Assembly (NCBI RefSeq): GCF_012910785.2 | Contig: NZ_WTVH02000001.1 | Coordinates: 248,001 to 312,000, forward strand | From: Aromatoleum buckelii | GTDB lineage: Bacteria > Pseudomonadota > Gammaproteobacteria > Burkholderiales > Rhodocyclaceae | Length of the DNA: 64,000 nucleotides | Direction: 5' to 3' | The notes under the pieces: generated by a model | Database searches by the model: none | Told to the model about the DNA's origin: nothing | The model's input: only the letters and a program-made list of their open reading frames with translations | Made by a program: the position numbers and the translations under genes | In this document: positions 23,997 through 32,458 of the stretch, piece by piece | Layout: the number at the start of each line of letters is the position of its first letter | Position numbering within the stretch: the first letter of the stretch is position 1

Positions 23997-26867
23997 CTAA
24001 CCGGGCGAACTGCTTGCCATTGAATTTAACGCTCCGAGGTGAGTTGCGTACTCCCGGTCGGTGCCGAGCATATGCAACGCGACGAATTCGTAGGCGATGA
24101 ACTCGAGCAGCCCGGCTACGTTCTGCGCGCCATTGCCGAGGCGTGCCAGGAAATTCTCTGCTCTGCGCAGCAGGGCGGCGTGTTCGGCCCGGTGGCAGTC
24201 GAGGTCGGGATAAGCGGCCGCTTCGAGAATCTGTTCTTCGTCGCGACAATGCTGCGCCACCTCGCTCAAAACGCGCCGCGCCGCCAGCACGAGTTCGGGC
24301 GTCGGGCACCTTCCCCCCATAAGGTCCGTCAGCAGCGCATTAGCCTGTTCGACCAGAGCTCGGTGCTGGGCGTCGAGTGTCGGCTCCCCGCAGCAGTAGT
24401 GTTCATGCCAGACGAGCTGGACGAACTGCCCGTCGACCGGTCGCCGCGGCTTCCACAAGAGGTTAGCCGGATGCAGGCGTACGCAGTTACCGCCGGCGTT
24501 CTTCGCGAGGCGTACGGCGTCATCGGCACGTGCCAGCCATTCCTCGAACGGCTCGCCGGCTAGGTGTTCGGCTACGCCAAAGCTCGCGGTGACCTTGCCG
24601 ACGGTCGGACAGGGCTCGGCCTCGATGGCGCGGCGCAGACTCTCGGCGAGCGTCTCGCCGGCCGCGGGGGAAGTATTTTGGGCAAGTACGAGGAACGCTG
24701 CGCCCCCCTTGCGCCCCAGTTCGTCGCCCTCGCGCAGGGTGGCGCCCGCTCGTCGCGCAATCTCGCGCAGAACATCGTCCCCGCGCTGGGAACCAAACTC
24801 GCCGGCGAAATCTTGGAAGCAATCGATGTCAAACAAGATCAGCGACGGCGCTTGGTCACGCCGGGCTCCGGTGCGAATGGCATGGCGCGAAGCGTACTCG
24901 ATGCGCCGGAGGTTCCGGACACCCGTCAACGGATCGATTCCGGAGACAGCGGCGACCAAATTGGCCAGACAGACCTGCAACGCCTCGAGATCCAATGGCT
25001 TGTGCTGCACCGCGATCGCACGATCTGCCATATTGCGGATGAAGCTGGGAGCGGTTTCCCCGGTCAAAACGAGGGCCGGGATCATACTGTCGTGCAGTTC
25101 CCACACCGACTCGATGACGTCGAGGCCCGTTTCGCCATCCATGAGCCGATAGTCCGACACCACGGCGTCCGGGCGGCGCTCGCCGAGCGCCTCGAGCATT
25201 TCGTGGCGGCTTTGTGCCGCGATGACCTCGTGTCCGACGGACTCCAGCGCGCACTTCACGGCGTCCAGAACGGCGGGGTTATCCTCAACGAGCGCAATGC
25301 GTAGCGAACGGCGCTGCGGCCCCGGCTGCTGCGGCAGTTGGCGGGGCGCTTTGCCGAGCGGCAATTCGAGCGCGAACATGGAGCCGCGTCCAAGTCGCGA
25401 TCCGACCCGAATCTGCAAACCAAGCAGCGCGGCGGTTTTGGCAACGATCGCAAGTCCGAGGCCGCTACCGCGGGTGCGGGCACCGTCGCCCAACTGCTTG
25501 AACTCCTCGAAAATCTCGCTCATTTTGTTTTCCGGAATACCGACCCCGGTATCCCAGACCTCGACCCACGCCTTGCCACCTCGGCGCCGGCAGCCGACCA
25601 GAATTCGGCCGTGCTCGGTGTAGCGGACCGCGTTGGCGATCAGGTTGCCGAGCATGCGCTGGAACAGGACGGCGTCGGTGCGGGCCGTGAGGCGCGTCGA
25701 TACATAGGTCAGCCACAGGCCCTTAAGGCGTGCTTCCGGCGCATGAACTGCGAGCACGCTCGCAAGGATGTCGTTGATCGGAAAATCCGAGATCGTGGGC
25801 GTCACGACGCCAGCTTCGAGTTTGCTCATGTCCAGCAGGTCAGTCAGCAGCTTGCTCAAGCTGCTGACGCACTGGCGCAGATTCCCGACGAGCTTCTGGC
25901 TGCTCGCCGGCACTTCCTGTCGCAGAACGTCGAGGTACAACGTCATAGCCGCCAAGGGCTGACGCAGGTCGTGGCTCGCGGCGGCCAGAAAGCGCGACTT
26001 GGCTTCGTTCGCCCGCTCGGCCTCAGCCTTGGCCAGCACCAGTTCGTTTTCGACTGTCTTTTGCTCCGTGATGTCGAGTAGCGTCCCGAAAAGGTGCCGC
26101 GGCCGGCGGTTGTGATCCCGGATCATTTCGGCCCGGGCAAGGACGGTCCGCGTAGGCCCGCTTCCGCTCACGATGCGGTATTCGAGCGCATATCCGGTAT
26201 CGTGCTCGAAGGCGTTCCGAGTTGCCGCGTCGACCAGCAGCTGATCGTCGGGATGGAGCGTGACCCGCCACCCTTGGCCCGCAGCAGCTTCCGGCGCGAG
26301 GCCGCAGAGCTCGTACCAACGGGGATTCGCGGACAAGCAATTACCGTCGCGGTCGAGCTGATAGATGCCGACCGGCGCGTGGGTAGCGAGCAGGCGGAAG
26401 CGCTCCTCGCTTTCCCGCAACTGCTCGACCCGCTCTTCGATCCTCGCCTCCAGCAGCGCTTTCGCCGCTTCGAGTTCGCGGCGTTGGCGGAAGAGGTCAC
26501 AGAAGACCATGACCTTGCCGCGCAGCACGTGCGGCTCGAAGGGTTTGATCAGGTAGTCGACCGCGCCGAGCTCGTAGCCCTTGAACTGCATACCCCTGTT
26601 GGAAATGCCGGCCGTGACAAAAATGATCGGCAGATGGCGCGTCTTCGGATTGGCGCGCATCAGTTCGGCCGTCTCGAAGCCGTCCATGCCGGGCATCTGC
26701 ACGTCGAGGAGCACGAGCGCGAATTCTCGCGTGAGCGTGTGGCGCAGCGCGTCGTTTCCCGACAGCGCCTTCACCACATCGACCTCCTGGTCGTTGAGAA
26801 GCGCCTCGATGGCGGACAGGTTTACCGGCCGATCGTCGACGGCCAATACGGCCACGCGCTCTGCCAT
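23997..26867 (-). CDS. Hybrid sensor kinase: REC-PAS-HisKA-HATPase-REC-GGDEF-hemerythrin
   Basis: 956 residues from the ATG at 26867 (MAERVAVLAVDD). In order: a receiver (LLDVQMPGMDG) at ~1-125; a PAS domain at ~165-295; HisKA with the phospho-acceptor motif SHDLRQPLAAM at ~320; HATPase (DTGVGIPENKM, GSGLGLAIV) to ~525; a second receiver (VSDYRLMDGETG) at ~545-660; a GGDEF-family domain at ~668-800 whose signature is GGAAF instead of GG(D/E)EF; and a C-terminal hemerythrin domain with all expected ligands (LDAQH, HCRDEE, HRAEH, LHMLGTD). No membrane segment, so cytoplasmic. The cyclase is probably inactive. Oxygen or NO sensing through the diiron site is inferred. Confidence 0.9.
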   Translation of the reverse strand: MAERVAVLAVDDRPVNLSAIEALLNDQEVDVVKALSGNDALRHTLTREFALVLLDVQMPGMDGFETAELMRANPKTRHLPIIFVTAGISNRGMQFKGYELGAVDYLIKPFEPHVLRGKVMVFCDLFRQRRELEAAKALLEARIEERVEQLRESEERFRLLATHAPVGIYQLDRDGNCLSANPRWYELCGLAPEAAAGQGWRVTLHPDDQLLVDAATRNAFEHDTGYALEYRIVSGSGPTRTVLARAEMIRDHNRRPRHLFGTLLDITEQKTVENELVLAKAEAERANEAKSRFLAAASHDLRQPLAAMTLYLDVLRQEVPASSQKLVGNLRQCVSSLSKLLTDLLDMSKLEAGVVTPTISDFPINDILASVLAVHAPEARLKGLWLTYVSTRLTARTDAVLFQRMLGNLIANAVRYTEHGRILVGCRRRGGKAWVEVWDTGVGIPENKMSEIFEEFKQLGDGARTRGSGLGLAIVAKTAALLGLQIRVGSRLGRGSMFALELPLGKAPRQLPQQPGPQRRSLRIALVEDNPAVLDAVKCALESVGHEVIAAQSRHEMLEALGERRPDAVVSDYRLMDGETGLDVIESVWELHDSMIPALVLTGETAPSFIRNMADRAIAVQHKPLDLEALQVCLANLVAAVSGIDPLTGVRNLRRIEYASRHAIRTGARRDQAPSLILFDIDCFQDFAGEFGSQRGDDVLREIARRAGATLREGDELGRKGGAAFLVLAQNTSPAAGETLAESLRRAIEAEPCPTVGKVTASFGVAEHLAGEPFEEWLARADDAVRLAKNAGGNCVRLHPANLLWKPRRPVDGQFVQLVWHEHYCCGEPTLDAQHRALVEQANALLTDLMGGRCPTPELVLAARRVLSEVAQHCRDEEQILEAAAYPDLDCHRAEHAALLRRAENFLARLGNGAQNVAGLLEFIAYEFVALHMLGTDREYATHLGALNSMASSSPG

Positions 26868-27181
26868 CTCTCGTGTTCCTCTTCGCTGGACCCCGCTTGA
26901 TCGGGGTGAATTTAGACCTGCATCACTGATGTCGGCGCGCAAACGCTCTACGCCCTGTATCGCTCGCGTCGGCAGCAGCCCTTTGCCGCCGGACAATTGC
27001 GACCCGAATCACGGCTCGCAAGCCCAGTGTGAGGAGGTGCGGCGCCGCTGATCGCGTTCAAACTACCCCATGCATGGTACGCAGGCAGCGGCAGTCGCGT
27101 CTAGCCCGAGATCAACTGGCGCCCGTGCCAATGGAAACCCAGCTTGCCCGAAACGGGGAGCAGCACCGGAGGCCTCGGTAA
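26868..27181. other. Gene-free upstream region of the hybrid kinase
   Basis: About 310 bases between the kinase start and an IS remnant. Long open frames here have no homology I can recognise. It presumably includes the kinase promoter. Confidence 0.4.
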
Positions 27182-27328
27182 AGGCTGCTGCTCGTCGAGC
27201 ATACGCTCGGCTCGCTGCACCCCTTTCGCGGACTTCGCATCCGCTTCGAGCGCATCCCCGTCATTGGCTACGAAGCCTTCGAGATCGCCTGCTGCATCTT
27301 CTGCTGGCAACACTTGCAGAAGGCATAG
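27182..27328 (+). pseudogene. IS5-family transposase C-terminal remnant
   Basis: Forty-eight codons read LLLVEHTLGSLHPFRGLRI, RFERIPVIGYEAFEIAC and end in CIFCWQHLQKA, matching the C-terminus of IS5-type DDE transposases (VER.F.WL..FR.LR.RYER). The frame is closed by TAA just upstream, so only the tail survives. Confidence 0.7.
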
Positions 27329-27674
27329 ACTTCATTTTGCTAGAGCTTCTTGGCTTGCTGCAAAACGCTGCGAGGGCCAAAGTGCGCAAGCTCGGCACTC
27401 CGAGCAGGTCGATAGTTGGAACACATCTTCTGAATCCTGCCGTCATGGCGGATCGGGACGCACCGCTGCGATCTGCCGGCCCGCATGGCAGTCCCCCGCA
27501 TCGGCCGGGCGAGCGTCTCGCCCAATCAGTCCGCGAACACCGCGAGGCTCGCCGGCCTGAGCAGCTCCGATCGTTTGCACGAAAAGAGCCACGGGAGATC
27601 GTCGATGTCGCAACGACGCATGAAATGCCGATAGAATATCCGACGATTCGACATCGACCAGTGAGGACCGTCAC

Positions 27675-28016
27675 ATGCCACCTGCGAAGACCAGCAATTT
27701 TTGGTTCCAGACAAACGCCGACGTTGTCGCTCGACGCAAGATGCTCGGCCTGAACCAGAGTGAATTCTGGATGCGGCTCGGCATCACGCAATCCGGGGCA
27801 TCTCGCTATGAATCCGGGCGCACTATCCCGAATCCAGTGAAGATCCTGCTTCAGGTGGCCTACGGTTCCGACGCGCAGACGACCGTGACAGTCGCAGAAC
27901 TTCGGGAGATGCCTAAACGGCCGGAAAAGCAACCTGAAAGGCGACCGCAGAAGCTGGCTGCCAAAAAAGCTCCCCGCACGAACGATCAGCCGAGGGGCTT
28001 CGGCTACCTGCCGTAA
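27675..28016 (+). CDS. XRE-family helix-turn-helix regulator
   Basis: 113 residues. The N-terminal ~70 contain a helix-turn-helix of XRE type (RRKMLGLNQSEFWMRLGITQ, SGASRYESGRTIPNPV). The C-terminal ~40 residues are a basic, lysine/proline-rich tail (KRPEKQPERRPQKLAAKK). A GAGG box lies 7 bases before the ATG. It converges on psiF 16 bases away. No clear target operon is adjacent. Confidence 0.85.
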   Translation: MPPAKTSNFWFQTNADVVARRKMLGLNQSEFWMRLGITQSGASRYESGRTIPNPVKILLQVAYGSDAQTTVTVAELREMPKRPEKQPERRPQKLAAKKAPRTNDQPRGFGYLP

Positions 28017-28032
28017 GTTGGCTCAAGGCAGC

Positions 28033-28278
28033 TCAGTTCCCGACGGCATCGCGCGCGCACTTCTTGGTGAAGCTGGCACGTGCAGCGCCCGCGAGTTTCT
28101 TCTCGGTCGCCGCGACTTCGCAAGCCGCTTGTGCGTCCCGCGAACACTTCTTCATGAAGCTCGCTTTGGCGGCGCCTGACAGCTTCTTCTCGGCAGATCG
28201 AGCACTGCAAGAGCCTTCTTCCGCATGGCTTGCGAGACTGACGAGTGCCATTAGAAGAGCCAGAATCAACGCGCGCAT
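28033..28278 (-). CDS. psiF: PsiF-repeat periplasmic protein
   Basis: 81 residues with a signal peptide (MRALILALLMALVSLASHA then E). The mature part holds two PsiF-type repeats, each cysteine - AA - KKLsGAAkaSFmKKC (EKKLSGAAKASFMKKC and EKKLAGAARASFTKKC). PsiF is phosphate-starvation-inducible in enterics; its biochemical role is unknown. A GGAG box lies 8 bases before the ATG. No Pho box was convincingly seen. Confidence 0.8.
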   Translation of the reverse strand: MRALILALLMALVSLASHAEEGSCSARSAEKKLSGAAKASFMKKCSRDAQAACEVAATEKKLAGAARASFTKKCARDAVGN

Positions 28279-28489
28279 TTATATCTCCGCAGGGGGCTCG
28301 ATCACGCCAATAGCGCAGCCAAGGTACCCCATCATCATGACGTCTTCAAGTTGAATTCTCCTGGGGTACACTCAGATCGCGATGCCGCAGAACACTTAGC
28401 CCGTTTGTAGGCGGCACCTCTCGTCGACGCTGCGGTCGTCCAGTGGGTTATGGTGGCGCCCCCCGCCCAAGACTGACCCACGAAAACGT

Positions 28490-29224
28490 ATGCGAACGCG
28501 TTCCGTCGTTGCCCTAGCCGCCCTGCTGCTAACAACCACTAACTATGCCGCAGGCAACGGCTTTCGCAGTTGCCCGGACGCTTTCCCGGGCCCCCCTCCG
28601 GTCATCAAGCGGTCCGCGGATTGGAAGCTGCGCGAACTGTGCTACGACGCGTTCGCACTTCTGCATTCGGGCAAAACCCGCACGCCGCTGTTCGTGGTTG
28701 AGAAGCTCACCCGCGCAAGCTTGACCGACGCGGACGACGAGGAACGGACCAATCGGTTCTTCGCCGACGCCCGCCTGCCCAGATTAGAGCGCGCGCACCT
28801 CGACGATTACCACCGGTCGGGCTTCGACCGTGGTCACATGGCGCCGGCAGCTGACATGCCAACCGCTCAAGCGATGGCGCAGAGTTTTTCGTTGGCGAAC
28901 GTGGTTCCCCAGGCGCCGAACAACAACAGGCGGACTTGGGCCAAAGTCGAGCGGGATACCCGGGCCTACGTGAAGCGCAGCGGCTCGACCGTTCACGTGT
29001 TTACAGGCCCCGCATGGCAAGGGCACCGAGCCACCATTGGCTCCAGTCCCGTCGCGGTACCAACCCATGTGTACAAGCTCGTGTATGACGCTACCAAGAA
29101 CCGCGCGTGGGCGCACTGGCTGCCCAACACTGATGAAGCTCGCCTGGGCAGGCCCATCTCGTACGACGCGTTGACGCAGCACCTGGGGTTTGAACTGTTG
29201 CCTGGGAAGCGCCCTTCCCGCTAA
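28490..29224 (+). CDS. Secreted DNA/RNA non-specific endonuclease (NUC1 family)
   Basis: 244 residues. An N-terminal signal peptide (RSVVALAALLLTTTNYAAG) indicates export. The catalytic core has FDRGHMAPAADM, the DRGH motif with its general-base histidine, and the metal-binding asparagine region NVVPQAPNNNR. Length is typical. It is a single-gene unit between psiF and an IS91 fragment. It probably degrades extracellular or periplasmic nucleic acid; no immunity protein is adjacent. Confidence 0.9.
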   Translation: MRTRSVVALAALLLTTTNYAAGNGFRSCPDAFPGPPPVIKRSADWKLRELCYDAFALLHSGKTRTPLFVVEKLTRASLTDADDEERTNRFFADARLPRLERAHLDDYHRSGFDRGHMAPAADMPTAQAMAQSFSLANVVPQAPNNNRRTWAKVERDTRAYVKRSGSTVHVFTGPAWQGHRATIGSSPVAVPTHVYKLVYDATKNRAWAHWLPNTDEARLGRPISYDALTQHLGFELLPGKRPSR

Positions 29225-29323
29225 ACCTGCCGGTCGTGCGGCGGGAAGCTGCGATCAAGAATGGCGGGTGTCGAGTGACGGTGACTGGGTGCTTCCGACC
29301 CAGCCATTGCCACCATTATGGGT

Positions 29324-29563
29324 TTAACGGCAGGTAACAAAGCAGACCCGGCATTGCTGCGGCGAGGTGAAGACGACATGGAAGTACTCGACCGGGAGGA
29401 GCTCGGCACGCCGATTCTCGAGCCGCTCCGCGCGCGTGAGCGCTTGGTACTTCGGACAATGCCGGTTGCGGCAGCTGTTGAAGGCGATCCGCTGCTGGCC
29501 GCTGCTGAGAACCGCCGCGTGATCGTCGTGACGATAGGCCGCCACGCCACACCAATTATCCAC
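29324..29563 (-). pseudogene. IS91-family (Y2) transposase N-terminal fragment
   Basis: About 80 codons include QQRIAFNSCRNRHCPKYQ and LLPVEYFHVVFTSP, the zinc-binding N-terminus of IS91-type transposases; the usual CPKC is CPKY here. It starts at a GTG, the upstream part of the zinc finger is absent, and the frame breaks at VCFVTCR before the catalytic tyrosines. Non-functional remnant. Confidence 0.8.
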
Positions 29564-29592
29564 ATCGTGACTAGCAGCTGACTTACGCCAAC

Positions 29593-30168
29593 TTAAGGTG
29601 CTGCTGATGGCGTATGCCGAAAGGTGAAGTGCCCGATCTCGCGTGAGCCTTGGTCTTCAACCGCCAGCACGCGTACGCGCATTTCATGGGCTGGCATCTC
29701 GCGCAGTTCGGCGAGCTTGGACAGGAGCACCACCTCCCCGCTGGCGGCATCGAAAGGGATGTCGCGCAGCCATTCGGTGTCCCCGCCCAGCGAGGCGTCG
29801 GCGGTAATATCCAGCCGTTGCACGCCCTCCAGCGGCACCTGCAACCGGCCGACGACCACCTCGTCGTCCGTACCCACCGAACAGTTGACGCTTCCATTGA
29901 GTGGCACCCGGTACTCGCGCATCCGCCGCCCCTGTTCGGCCAGCCGGGCGACAAAGCGCGGGGTCACGACGACGCTCAGGCGTCCGGCATCGAACGCCTC
30001 GCGCACACCGCGAGTCAGGGCGGCGATGCGGTCGAGTTGCGCGCCGCAGGCCTCGCAGCCGAACAGATGCTCGTCGAGGGCATCGGTGGTCGTCTCGTCG
30101 CTGTCCCCCAACCAGTAGTCAAGCAGATCGCCGAAGTCGGGGTGATCGCGGGCGGATGTCTTCGTCAT
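29593..30168 (-). CDS. Zinc-finger anti-sigma factor
   Basis: 191 residues. The N-terminal ~60 residues contain the anti-sigma H-x3-C-x2-C zinc motif (DEHLFGCEACGAQ). No transmembrane helix is seen, so it should be cytosolic, unlike many membrane anti-sigmas. The C-terminal ~120 residues form a beta-rich domain (DEVVVGRLQVPLEGV, PFDAASGEVVLLSKL). It overlaps the sigma gene by 4 bases (ATGA), the usual arrangement for a cognate pair. Confidence 0.82.
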   Translation of the reverse strand: MTKTSARDHPDFGDLLDYWLGDSDETTTDALDEHLFGCEACGAQLDRIAALTRGVREAFDAGRLSVVVTPRFVARLAEQGRRMREYRVPLNGSVNCSVGTDDEVVVGRLQVPLEGVQRLDITADASLGGDTEWLRDIPFDAASGEVVLLSKLAELREMPAHEMRVRVLAVEDQGSREIGHFTFRHTPSAAP

Positions 30169-30743
30169 GGCCGCTTCCCTCCGGATTCAATGCAAGTGCG
30201 CAGCCTCCCGATGCCCCGGTGGCGGATCACGCGCACGTTCCCGGGACTCAGGCCGAGCATGGACGCCACGTCTTCCGAAGGTCGATCTTCGTAGAAACTC
30301 ATCACGAGCACAGAGCGCTCTCGCTCCGGCAGACGTTGCAGGCAGTCGGCCACGCGTTCATGGTCGAGCCGCTGCGGCGCGGTGATGTCGGCGATGGAGA
30401 GCGTATCGCCATAGCGCTCGAGCAAGGCCTCGCGGCGCCGCCAGCCACGGCGCATCTCCAGTACGGTCATGCGGCACGCGCCGAGCACGAACGACACGAC
30501 GCGTCCCGGCTCGCGCAACGCGCCGCTTCGCAACTGTTCAATGGTCAGCGTCATCACATGCTGCATCAGGTCGGAAGCGGCATGCTCGTCGCGCAGATGG
30601 CGCAGGCCATAACGACGGGCACGCGGTGCCAGCAGGCGGTACAGGCGGGCTTCCGCGTCCAGGGCCTCGCCCGCTGGGGCCCCGGCGATGCGGCGGGCCA
30701 GCTGCGCTTCGATGTCTTCCTTGCCGACGTCTTCCGGGTCCAT
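30165..30743 (-). CDS. ECF-family RNA polymerase sigma factor
   Basis: 192 residues from the ATG at 30743. Region 2 is seen in HAASDLMQHVMTLTIEQL and region 4 in LQRLPERERSVLVMSFYED and MLGLSPGNVRVIRHRGIGRL. It is co-translated with the zinc-finger anti-sigma and divergent from the metallo-beta-lactamase gene, whose promoter likely lies in the shared 93-base region. The signal is unknown. Confidence 0.9.
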   Translation of the reverse strand: MDPEDVGKEDIEAQLARRIAGAPAGEALDAEARLYRLLAPRARRYGLRHLRDEHAASDLMQHVMTLTIEQLRSGALREPGRVVSFVLGACRMTVLEMRRGWRRREALLERYGDTLSIADITAPQRLDHERVADCLQRLPERERSVLVMSFYEDRPSEDVASMLGLSPGNVRVIRHRGIGRLRTCIESGGKRP

Positions 30744-30836
30744 GGCGGAGCAGTATAGCCCCCGTGTCGCGCGAAAAAGCTTGTAACGATCTGCCGGGTG
30801 GCGACACATCCTGCAGTCTTTTCACAGGAGGCGTCC
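30744..30836. promoter_or_regulatory. Divergent promoter region of ECF sigma operon and MBL gene
   Basis: 93 bases separate the two divergent starts. A strong Shine-Dalgarno (ACAGGAGG) precedes the MBL gene. Sharing this region suggests the ECF sigma may drive both its own operon and the MBL gene, but I see no unmistakable -35 AAC motif. Confidence 0.4.
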
Positions 30837-31568
30837 ATGATCACCAACTCCCAGTCAGGCACGAACGTCCACGAGATCGCCGAGGGCATCTACCGCATCA
30901 ACACCCCGATCCGATTGCCGGATGGAGCGCGGTTCAGCTTCAACCAGTATCTGGTGGTGGATGAGGACCCGCTGCTCTTCCACACGGGACCGCGCAAGCT
31001 GTTCCCTGTGGTAAGCGAGGCGATCGGGCACGTGCTCCCGCTCGAGCGGCTGCGCTACGTCGGCCTGTCACATGTGGAAGCCGACGAATGCGGCTCGATG
31101 AACGAATTCCTCGCGATCGCCCCGCGGGCCGTGCCTCTGTGCGGGCAGATCGCCGCCATGGTCTCGATGAACGACCTGGCGGACCGTGCACCGCGGGCGA
31201 TGGCCGACGGCGAGCTGCTCGTGCTCGGCCGCCATGCGATGCGCTGGTTCGACACGCCGCACGTGCCACACGCTTGGGAATGCGGACTGATGATGGAGGA
31301 GTCCACCCGCACCTTCTTCTGTGGCGACCTGTTCACACAGCCGGGCAGCGGCGAGGCGGCACTGACGGAAGCCGACATCCTGGCCCCAAGTGAAGCATTC
31401 CGGCGGCCGATGGACTACTTCGCCCATGCGCCGAGCACCAGCGCCACGTTGAACCGGCTGGCTAGCGAGGAGCCGAAGACGCTGGCGTGTATGCACGGTA
31501 GCGCTTGGCGCGGCGACGGTAGTTCGCTGCTACGCGAGCTGGCGCACGCGGTCACGACATCAGCATAG
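30837..31568 (+). CDS. FDP-like metallo-beta-lactamase fold protein (ODP-type)
   Basis: 243 residues, from the ATG at 30837 preceded by AGGAGG. Motif LSHVEADECGSMNEFL matches the H-x-E-x-D metal motif of flavodiiron/ODP proteins rather than the HxHxDH of hydrolases; further ligands are probably in TPHVPHAWECG, FFCGDLFTQPG and CMHGSAWRG. There is no flavodoxin domain, unlike true flavodiiron NO/O2 reductases. By analogy it could bind a diiron centre and sense or reduce O2 or NO. Confidence 0.85.
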   Translation: MITNSQSGTNVHEIAEGIYRINTPIRLPDGARFSFNQYLVVDEDPLLFHTGPRKLFPVVSEAIGHVLPLERLRYVGLSHVEADECGSMNEFLAIAPRAVPLCGQIAAMVSMNDLADRAPRAMADGELLVLGRHAMRWFDTPHVPHAWECGLMMEESTRTFFCGDLFTQPGSGEAALTEADILAPSEAFRRPMDYFAHAPSTSATLNRLASEEPKTLACMHGSAWRGDGSSLLRELAHAVTTSA

Positions 31569-31889
31569 ATGAGGGCGCTGGCCCCGGGCCGAGGGCCCAG
31601 CTCATGCGTTTCGTACGGTGGTGGGCAACCGAGCGCCTGGACGCCCCAGGGTGGAGAGTATGCGGCAGCTGTACGCTTCACGGCCGCCGCTCATACGGCG
31701 CGAGGCGGCCGGCGGCATTGGCCGATAAGCCGGAATTCACCCCAACGTGGCAAACGGCGGCTCCCTTAGGCGGCCGACGGCGGACCAAAGATGCATGATC
31801 GTTGGCAATGGGCGGAACCCCAGAGATGCGATTCGCTGCCCGCTGCGGGCCAGTCGGCGAGAAAATCTCTGACCGGAGTGGTGCTGTGG
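31569..31889. other. Gene-free region
   Basis: About 320 bases after the MBL gene. GC-rich palindromic-looking intergenic sequence (CGGCCGCC...GGCGGCCGACGG around 31680-31790) but no supported gene. Confidence 0.35.
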
Positions 31890-32139
31890 CCGTTAGCGGG
31901 GAGATCGCCCTGCCGGGCCGGTAGCCCTGCACGACGTCGCAGCCCATTTTGCGAACTAAATCGTACTGGATCGCTGTCTCTACGCCTTCGACAATGACTT
32001 CGAGTTCCAGTTGGTGAGCGAGGGCGATGATGCCGCGGACGATAGCGGGGTCCGGGCCGGTATCGGCGAGCTCGGTGACGAAGGTGCGGTCGACCTTGAG
32101 GATGCCCACAGGCATGCTGCTTTCCGCACGGCAGCGCAA
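31890..32139 (-). pseudogene. EAL-domain (c-di-GMP phosphodiesterase) fragment
   Basis: The reading frame contains MPVGILKVDRTFVTELA, IVRGIIALAHQLELEVIVE and GVETAIQYDLVRKMGCDVVQ followed by GYRPGRAI, the C-terminal half of an EAL domain. The EAL signature, the DDFGTG loop and the N-terminal half are missing and the tail is not EAL-like. Remnant of a signalling gene. Confidence 0.8.
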
Positions 32140-32458
32140 TTCCTTTCACATGCGCACCGCACCAGCCTCCGTGTGCTTGCGCTCGGCTGTTGGCGGTGCG
32201 CTGAGGGGGAGTGGTGTCGCGCTGATCCGAGGGCAACGATACTTTGCTGCTCCCCGCAATTCCTGCACTGTGGCCATCGGCGTTGCCGACCGATCTGGTC
32301 CTCATCGGCGGCGTCGCGGTCACCAGGCTGGCGGTGCGGGCCGTCAAGGGGTCCATGTCCGAAGTGCGGTGTCGTGCCGAGGGCTGTGAGTAGGAAGGAC
32401 TCCCAATCGTCCAAGTCGAAGCCCTCTCATCGAGGCGTGGTTGCGAGTTTCTCGACAG
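32140..32458. other. Gene-free region
   Basis: About 320 bases upstream of the EAL fragment. No recognisable protein on either strand; probably further debris of the same lost gene. Confidence 0.35.

Noticed and set aside
27070-27753. 227-codon plus-strand frame
   Set aside because: It overlaps an IS5 remnant read in another frame and has no recognisable domain.
29556-29564. Single TTATCCACA next to the IS91 fragment
   Set aside because: One isolated DnaA-box match within a transposase remnant is expected by chance; only the inverted pair at 58 kb was reported.
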